Shown here: positions 56,646 through 64,000 of the stretch, one piece after another
Layout of the letters: every line of letters starts with the position of its first letter
Numbering within the stretch: the first letter of the stretch is position 1
Source of the DNA: Cyathus striatus
Taxonomy: Eukaryota > Basidiomycota > Agaricomycetes > Agaricales > Nidulariaceae
DNA length: 64,000 bases
Reading direction: 5' to 3'
Assembly (NCBI GenBank): GCA_025738555.1
Contig: JAOVFP010000015.1
Coordinates: forward strand, 1-64,000
Notes under the pieces: model-generated
The model's database searches: none
What the model was told of the DNA's origin: nothing
Seen by the model: the letters and a program-made list of their open reading frames with translations, nothing else
Position numbers and translations under genes: made by a program

Positions 56646-59600
56646 CCACATATTTTCAAATTGATGAATTGTGATAACGCCGTAACGTTTTCCTCCGCAA
56701 AGCACCAGTCCCCCTCTTCCCTGGCGTGAACTATTGTGAGGTTTTCCAAAAAACTAACATGATTGCTTAGTGCGTTTAGGTAGTCGTTGAGTGTAAGCTG
56801 TTTAGGTATCTCATCTGTTTCGCCGTAATCACCCTTGTTGAACTCTAGCGACTTGAGCCCGGAATACGAACCGAAAAATCGCAACAAGCTTTCTGTAGGT
56901 TCGATATGAGAGATGTGCTCAAGGTGTATCTGTTCGTCCTTCAACATCCTCCACGTATCCCCAGCTGTAGATATGCCACCAACGCGTGTAACAACACACC
57001 CTAAAGATAGTGATCGTAGTGAGCGAAGGTGACGAGCGAATGATTTGTGGAGATGTGCGGATCCTCCCACTTCAAGATGTGTTATACACAACGGCTGTGG
57101 ACTTTTCACTAATGAAGAACGGAATGATTTTTCGTTTTGAGAAGAGTACAGCTGAAGCAGAAGATCGAGATGGCGAAGCTTGCTGGAGGACTTAGTTACT
57201 AGAGTCGGTAACCCATCGATTGGTGGTTCACTGGCATATGGTGAGGAAGATCGTATCTTGAGTACTTCAAGAGGAGGTAGAGATTCGAGTGATAGCGACC
57301 CGCTGTATAGGTTGGTATCTATTGTCAAAGCCTTCAACGACGTCATTTGCTCAAGACCTGACAGGACGCCATGTCTGCTCCATTCGGATGTGTAATTGAA
57401 CAGTCTCTATCTTGAGTATGTGGAAAGTAAGCATGTGGAACAATATTGGTAATGCAGCATGCTCACATAACTGTAGTTACATGCTGACAGCCGGCTACTG
57501 CGTTTTTAAGCATAGTCTCTACCCTTTTGAACTGGGGATCGCTGATTTCTATGAGATCAAAGAAATACGTTTTATTATATCTTTCATCTTCGAAAGGGTA
57601 ATCAGGATCCTGTAGATCCAAATATTCGATTGTGAGCGACCTGGTGATACGACTAACTTGTTAGAAGTACTTTAAGTAGTTAGTAGTAGCACCACTAACA
57701 TAAAATATGTAATCTAAGTTAGTTATATTTTGTACGAAGGGTATCTGGTTCGCAATAGTGAAATAGAGCAAGTTTCAAGACAATAGATTGCTTTCTGAGA
57801 CTGGGATTTCTGACTTCAGTTAAAGTTCTAGTTAAAACTCGAAAATCCAATATTCAATTCAATACAATAGTACTCGGTACTTCAAATACTAATCAGAACT
57901 CGGATACTATTCTTCAGAACGTTACTCTACTTCGAGAACGGAAGGACGGCTCGTGCAGTACTTGCTTTTCCTATTCTACTATCTTTTAGCTATATACTAA
58001 AATTCTATCTACTTTATTTGTAACGGTAAATAGTATATCGCATATGTAAATAGATTGTGTGTGCTACTTCTAAGACTATCCATAAGTTCCACCGAGGTGT
58101 GGAGAACACTCCATATGGTAAACCATATGGATACACCTCATTCCGGAGGTGCCTCCAACACTGCGGCGTTGGTACTAATTCAGTACATGCGCTAGGACAC
58201 GCGCTCGTGCCAGTACGCACTCGGTTACAAGGAATTTCGGTTTTAACGGCCCATTCTGATGCGCGCATCAATAGCGCGTGATGGCATAGATACCAGACTT
58301 GGCGGTTTCGCGCACAACGTCCCATATGGTTTTGCACATGTAAACCGTACAACCATTCGGGTTCTGATACCGGTAGTACGAGGCTCATTTTAGTAAGACT
58401 TTGGAACGGAGCACTTCCCGGGTTGTGTACTGTAATTAGGAATTTCTTCGGAGTTACATACAGCAGCACGTGATGTATTTGACTTCGCGTTGGAACACCA
58501 TTCAAGGCGTACGAGAGTGGTACGTTGGCTTCATTATAGAATAGTAATAATTGTAAAAGAAGTAGTGCAATATATTAAAATAAATGCAAGGGACCGAAGT
58601 CATATGATATATTCTTTAATACCCTTGGTTTGTATCAATAAGACACTTTGGCTGGCGGCACGGGCCTCAACCCCAGCCCTTGTACTCGTCCCTTAGTAAG
58701 GTATTTTGTTTTTAAAATACTGTAGCTGGCAGTCCGGGACTCACTCCAGCTCTTGTACTCGAGGGTTGGTTCCTTGTACTTATTCAAATATATTGCACTA
58801 CTTCTTTTACAATTATTACTATTCTATAATGAAGCCAACGTACCACTCTCGTACGCCTTGAATGGTGTTCCAACGCGAAGTCAAATACATCACGTGCTGC
58901 TGTATGTAACTCCGAAGAAATTCCTAATTACAGTACACAACCCGGGAAGTGCTCCGTTCCAAAGTCTTACTAAAATGAGCCTCGTACTACCGGTATCAGA
59001 ACCCGAATGGTTGTACGGTTTACATGTGCAAAACCATATGGGACGTTGTGCGCGAAACCGCCAAGTCTGGTATCTATGCCATCACGCGCTATTGATGCGC
59101 GCATCAGAATGGGCCGTTAAAACCGAAATTCCTTGTAACCGAGTGCGTACTGGCACGAGCGCGTGTCCTAGCGCATGTACTGAATTAGTACCAACGCCGC
59201 AGTGTTGGAGGCACCTCCGGAATGAGGTGTATCCATATGGTTTACCATATGGAGTGTTCTCCACACCTCGGTGGAACTTATGGATAGTCTTAGAAGTAGC
59301 ACACACAATCTATTTACATATGCGATATACTATTTACCGTTACAAATAAAGTAGATAGAATTTTAGTATATAGCTAAAAGATAGTAGAATAGGAAAAGCA
59401 AGTACTGCACGAGCCGTCCTTCCGTTCTCGAAGTAGAGTAACGTTCTGAAGAATAGTATCCGAGTTCTGATTAGTATTTGAAGTACCGAGTACTATTGTA
59501 TTGAATTGAATATTGGATTTTCGAGTTTTAACTAGAACTTTAACTGAAGTCAGAAATCCCAGTCTCAGAAAGCAATCTATTGTCTTGAAACTTGCTCTAT

Positions 59601-59991
59601 TTCACTATTGCGAACCAGATACCCTTCGTACAAAATATAACTAACTTAGATTACATATTTTATGTTAGTGGTGCTACTACTAACTACTTAAAGTACTTCT
59701 AACAAGTTAGTCGTATCACTGGCATGCGTTGCCCAAGGATGTTCTCCCGCAGCAAGGGTGATAAGAACCGTTAAATATTTCTCCAGACTTGAAGGATAGC
59801 GAATATGTGCATTACGGAACATGATTGGTACGGCTATTTCATTGAAGATTTTGCAGGCAAGCCTCACGTTTGTGAGCGACGAATCAGTGCACCCCTGGCC
59901 GTTCGATGTCCCAGAAGTGTAAAGTCAGCAGTTCGAAATAACTCACTAGTTGGAATATTTCCTGTAGAAGCTCAACTGGGAACGGTTGCAT
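56645..59991 (-). pseudogene. F-box/LRR-like copy E, split by the palindromic element
   Basis: Start at 59991 (MQPFPVELLQEIFQL), intron 59895-59946, exon 2 from 59894 (SSLTNVRLACKIFNEIAVPI) to HPWATHA at 59723. There the 2,074-bp element intervenes, and exon 2 resumes at 57640 (SLTIEYLDLQDPDYPF). The repeat exon runs to NLK at about 56655, where it is replaced by transposon sequence, so the C-terminal exon is missing. Its closest relative is copy G, which lies head-to-head with it. Confidence 0.88.
57645..59718. mobile_element. 2,074-bp palindromic element with 932-bp inverted arms and CTGG target duplication
   Basis: 57645-58576 and 58787-59718 are inverted copies of each other; everywhere I compared them they were identical, including a 163-residue frame present in both arms (58014-58505 minus; within 58753-59349 plus). 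A 210-bp spacer separates them and holds two related ~50-bp units (about 58648-58700, 58723-58775; GCTGGC and CTTGTACTCG strings). The ends are TGATACGAC...GTCGTATCA. CTGG flanks both sides (57641-57644, 59719-59722), and copy G has a single CCAG at the empty site (61850-61853). No transposase or reverse transcriptase motif is visible. TG...CA ends and a 4-bp duplication would fit integrase-type insertion. Confidence 0.9.
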
Positions 59992-61580
59992 GATGGCGTA
60001 CTGAAAGAAGAGAAGTTCGAGTAGAGTGTTGTTGCGAGAGAGGTGGAGCTTCTGGTAAGCAACTGGCAAGTATTAGTAAAAATGACATTATGTGGAATCA
60101 CGTGAACTAGACTGTAGGCATATGACAAGAAATTAACGACTTGTTAGCACTTAAATACGAGAACGCTTAGGACCTTCCCGTTTCACTTCTTACAGCTCCA
60201 TAAGACACTGTGCGTGGATAGGGACTTTTGACATGAAGAAGGGACCATGATTGTCATACGTTTTTGAACCAATGTACTTGCACAAAGAAGAGGATATTGG
60301 AAGCGATCGCATTGGCGTAGATCAATTACTTGCTCAGAGGACAGAGCAAATGGTGGAATGACGAGGCGGGTATTATATTTCGAGAAGGGGAATAAATACT
60401 TTGGTTGAATGTGTCATTTTGTGGGATTCGGGCGAGATTCAGGAGCCGATTCCTAGCGGTTCAACTCGCCTTATTTGGGAGAGTCATTTGTATGGGTACA
60501 TCGATCTCATTGCATACGTTCGTCTTTCTATGGCGAGGATATCTGAGTAGTCTTCACAATATTTCTCAAACTATTAATTTCGATTTTTTACCATAACTCG
60601 ACTCTTCAAACAATCGTTGTGGACATTTGCTGTACTTAGATGACATCTTTATCCAACCATCAAATCGATTTAAACTCCGCCAAATAAACGGCGTCAAGCG
60701 TGCGAGTCACCTACCCGAGCCACCCCGTCCCCCCAGGTTGCCCAAAGGTCTCCAAACCACCCAACTCGCTCATAGGCGTCAACAACGTGAGCCGTGTTTT
60801 AATAGCATCGAAAACCGCAACGACACATCTGACCTTACCTCAGCTGTTTAACAGAGTCGCATCAGATGAGCTAAAGATGAGTAGCTGGAAGCCTGGAAGC
60901 AGAACAATCTTGACGCCCGTCCTCTGTCCAACCTAGCCCACCAGTTCTTCCTCCCAACCCAAACGAACACCACAATCCATTAATAAAAAGGCACAACCTG
61001 GTATCTCCACCTCCTGCTTGGACATAGTAGAATATGTATGTAACGACCACGCTCTATCACATCCTGTAGGCGCACGGCACTTCGCTGAGATGTGGTCAAC
61101 CATGTCATACCAATTGTACTACGGACGTCAAACCAGGACAGGTATCTATTAATATTACCTATCCTCATCGATACTCAGTACATACTCAGTGCTCAACGTA
61201 TCTTTACATAACCTGTTTGGTGCTAGTCTCGCGGTACTGTCGCGATAGACGTCGCAGATGGAGTGGATTTTAAAAGGAATGATGGAGCGTGCATTTGTGC
61301 TTCTGCGACGAAAGAGGTGTTCGAACGCAAGAGAGGGACGAAGGAGCAGTTGGGGAGTCCGAGGGAGATCGGTAACTGTAAGTGCTAATTATATGAAGTA
61401 CTGTCGGTCATTTTCGATTATTGTATTTACTAACAAGTCGTTAATTTCTTGCCATGTGCCTACAGCCTAGTTCACGTGATTCCGCATAATGCTGATCTCA
61501 TTTTTACTAATGCTTACCAGAAGCTCCACCTCTCTCGCAGCAACACTCTACTGTAACGTCTCTTCTTGCAGTACGCCATC
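59992..61580. other. Central region between head-to-head F-box copies E and G
   Basis: 59992-60110 and 61470-61580 are inverted copies (GTTGCGAGAGAGGTGGAGCTTCTGGTAAGCA against its complement). They hold the two divergent upstream regions. The middle (60320-61450) contains short frames (60405-60596, 60627-60936) without motifs and a C-rich stretch at 60710-60760. No gene recognised. Confidence 0.45.
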
Positions 61581-63278
61581 ATGCAACCGTTCCCAGTTGA
61601 GCTTCTACAAGAAATATTCCAACTAGTAAGTTATCTCGAATTTCTGATTTTATACATCTGTAACATCGAACGGCCAGGCATGCTCTGACTCATCACTCGC
61701 AAACGTGAGGCTTGCCTGCAAAAGCTTCAATGAAATAGCCATACCAATCATGTTCCGTAATGCACATATTCTCTATCCTTCAAGTCTGGACATATATTTA
61801 GACATTCTTGTTACGCTTGCTACGAGAGAACATCCTTGGGCAACGCATGCCAGGTCGCTCACTATTGAAAATTTGGATCCAGAGGATCATGATTACCCTT
61901 TCGACGATGCAATATATAATAAAGCATACTTCTTTGATCTCATAGAAATCGGCGATCCCCAGTTCAAAAGGATACAGACTCTGCTTAAGGACGCAGTAGC
62001 CGGCTTTCAGCATGTAACTACCGTTTCGTGAGTACTCTATATTATGAATATTGTTCCTCACACTTAATTTCCACAAAATAAAGATGGAGACTGACCAATC
62101 TCACACCCGAATGGAGCAGAAATGGTGTCCTATTAGGTCTCGAGAAAATGACATCTTTGAAGTCTTTGACAATAGATGCAAACCTATACAACCGATCATT
62201 ATCGCTCGAATCTCTACCTCCCCTTGATGCAATCAAGATACGATCTACCTCACCCCATGCATCATATTTTCACGGATATGAATCAATTTATGGGTTGCCG
62301 AGTCTAGTAACGAAGTCCTCCAGCAAGCTTTGCCATCTCGAACTTCTGCTTTACAGTTCCAAAAACGAAAAATCATTCCTTTCTTCATTAGTGAATAGTC
62401 TACAGCCATTGTGTATAACACATCTTGATGTGGGAGGATCCGCACATATCCATAAATCATTCGCTCGTCACCTTCGTTCACTACTATCACTATCTTTAGG
62501 ATGTGTTTCCACACGCGATGGTGGCATATCTACAGCTGGAGATACGTGGAAGATGTTGAAAGACGAACAGATACACCTTGAGCACATCGCTCATATTGAA
62601 CCTTCAGAAAGCCTGTTGCAATATATCGTTGCAATATATCGGTTCGTACTCCGGACTCAAGTCGCTAGAATTCAACAAGGGTGACTACGGCGAAACGGAT
62701 AATATATCTAAACAGCTCACACTCAATGACTACTTGAGTGCGCTCGGAAATCATGCTAGTTCGTTAGAAAACCTCACAATAGTTCCCGCCAGGGAAGAGG
62801 GGGACTGGTGCTTCGCGGAGCGAAACGTTACGGCGTTATCACAATTCATCAACCTGAAATATCTTCCTACCACGATTTTAGCGGATTCGAGTACTGTACC
62901 GCGCGGAAGGGGTATAAAAAGCTACGACCTAATTGCAAATGATTACGCACCATCACATTTGGTCGTAAGATCGCTTGTTCTTAAGTGTATGTGACTTCGT
63001 GCTAATGTAGAGCCCAGTGCTTTCTTCTACACACCGCGTCTTTGTTTCCGAATCTAACTCACCTATCAATCAATCACACTAATCTTCGCCAACCTATCAT
63101 AAATATGGCTGACACAATGGAGCATGCAATCCATCCTTCTGTTCAAATCGACACTCATGTCAGATTGTTTGGACCGATGGATCGTTCAAAATATTGGTTT
63201 ACTATACGGAATGGAGATAGGTATTATTCGTTACAACGGATGGGGGAAGGTGATGAATATCGGTTCTGTCTTACATGA
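61581..63278 (+). pseudogene. F-box/LRR-like copy G, 13-bp tandem duplication
   Basis: Plus-strand start MQPFPVELLQEIFQL (61581-61625), exon 2 from 61678 (SSLANVRLACKSFNEIAIPI), the repeat exon from about 62085, and a final exon beginning near 63023 with LLHTASLFPNLTHLSI and ending VHAIHPSVQIDTHVR-like, stop at 63276-63278. In the repeat exon TTGCAATATATCG is duplicated in tandem (62616-62628, 62629-62641). The frame shifts from SLLQYI to a stop at about 62684, while the original frame (GSYSGLKSLEFNKGDYGE) stays open afterwards. Otherwise undamaged, hence a recent loss. Confidence 0.88.
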
Positions 63279-63309
63279 TAGGTTCCTTCATCTATTGTGA
63301 GATGAAATG

Positions 63310-64000
63310 TGTTGGGGGGGGGGGGTATGCGTCACGCCGAATTCTGTTCTCTAAAATGTGTATTTTCGTCAAAAGACCTACGAGTACGCGAAAATGGGCC
63401 TACAGATTTTGACGTTGCCCGGTTTTTGACGTTGCTTTGGTGACGTTGCCTGGCGTTGCGTGACATTGCTTATTTATTTTTGATGTTGCTACATATATTA
63501 GTGCTGAGGTCCTGTGTTCAAGTCTCATTGTGTAGTTAGTAATAAATACAATAAATAAGTAGGATTGCACAAGATGGATGTTCTTTCATTTAATAATATA
63601 TATTACCACTGGATGGGGGGTGGGGAAAGGGTATAACAAATAATACTTACAATCCCACAGTGAAATACATATATTTTGTCACTTGTGTACAACATTTCTA
63701 ATATTATTTAGATTTTAGCTGGCTGGTAGTTTTGTAAATTTATGATATATACTATTACTAATAACAAGTAAAGATTGGTAGAGATACAAGCACTCTACTC
63801 ATTTTTATACAAGTTACAGAAATCTGAAAAAAACGATTTTGACGTTGCCTGTGACGTTGCCTGGCGTTGCCAATCTGAGAATTGACGTTGCCGTGACATT
63901 GCTTGATGTTGCTTGCGTTGCCGGACGTTGCCTGACGTCGCTGACGTTGCTGTGACGTTGCTGTCGTTGCCTGTGACGTTGCTGACGTTGCCATCACACT
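63310..64000. repeat. GACGTTGC short repeats on both sides of an AT-rich core
   Basis: A run of 12 G (63314-63325) is followed by GACGTTGCCCGG/GACGTTGCTTTG/GACGTTGCCTGG-type units at 63410-63480. After an AT-rich core (63520-63830) there is a denser cluster of about 15 such units at 63838-63990, continuing to the window edge. Unit spacing varies (8-15 bp). The motif faces the same way in both clusters. It may be the subterminal repeat region of a transposon whose rest lies outside the window, or a plain minisatellite. Confidence 0.6.

Noticed and set aside
58753..59349. 198-residue (and 163-residue mirrored) frame as a real protein gene
   Set aside because: It lies in the arm of the palindrome, has no recognised domain, and a second overlapping frame is open on the opposite strand. 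Kept as part of the element description only.
46071..63278. RIP (repeat-induced point mutation) as the cause of gene loss
   Set aside because: Lesions are mostly duplications, insertions and truncations. Only one C-to-T nonsense change is clear, and long frames remain open in the duplicated copies.
63495..63550. SINE-like sequence with B box GTTCAAGTC and A-rich tail
   Set aside because: Only one box can be read and there is no target duplication or second copy; the surrounding repeat explains the composition.
1..64000. CRISPR arrays, ribosome-binding sites, operons or prophage
   Set aside because: The window is fungal: telomere repeat at the end, intron-rich genes and no regularly spaced direct repeats.

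Overview
This window is the left end of a fungal chromosome. It opens with about 16 copies of the CCCTAA telomere repeat and continues as a gene-poor, repeat-rich subtelomere. Many short introns (33-145 nt), a secreted GH5 exo-1,3-beta-glucanase, a peroxiredoxin-like protein, a salicylate-hydroxylase-like monooxygenase, F-box/LRR-like proteins and relics of a STE6-type transporter together point to a filamentous basidiomycete, probably an agaricomycete. Genus cannot be settled from the sequence alone.

Region by region. 1-9.8 kb: the telomere, then a GC-rich stretch of gene relics: a STE6-like ABC transporter with stops and frameshifts, degenerate GC-rich repeats, a ~50-60 bp minisatellite and a broken mitochondrial Lon protease. 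10-13.5 kb: a segmental repeat, also present inverted at 32.9-34.1 kb and carrying an apparent ~1.3 kb insertion. 14-24 kb: three genes that can be assembled by hand across introns, namely a GNAT acetyltransferase (+), a single-pass membrane protein with a coiled-coil tail and PPSY motif (-), and an AhpC/TSA peroxiredoxin-like protein (-); between them lie relics of GH5 and of the peroxiredoxin gene. 26-33 kb: a second STE6 relic and a 1.6 kb DNA transposon with an 8-bp target duplication. 34-36 kb: the intact GH5 gene. 38-40 kb: an inverted second copy of the Lon relic and its flanks. 41.5-45.1 kb: a CACTA-like MITE, a kinase relic and an intact FAD monooxygenase.

46-63.3 kb is an array of F-box/LRR-like paralogues interleaved with a recurrent subtelomeric repeat (called SR-A here). 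Only the copy at 46.1-47.8 kb looks intact. The others each carry a different lesion: a nonsense codon, a 17-bp tandem duplication, a 13-bp tandem duplication, truncation, or insertion of a 2,074-bp near-perfect palindromic element flanked by a CTGG duplication. The last 700 bp hold a degenerate GACGTTGC repeat that may be one end of another element.

There is no operon-like organisation. What links the region is repeated segmental duplication, inversion and transposon insertion, with a few intact accessory genes (cell-wall glucan hydrolysis, redox defence, aromatic hydroxylation, acetylation) left standing. Gene models were built by hand from splice signals, reading frame and remembered family motifs; no alignment or search was run.
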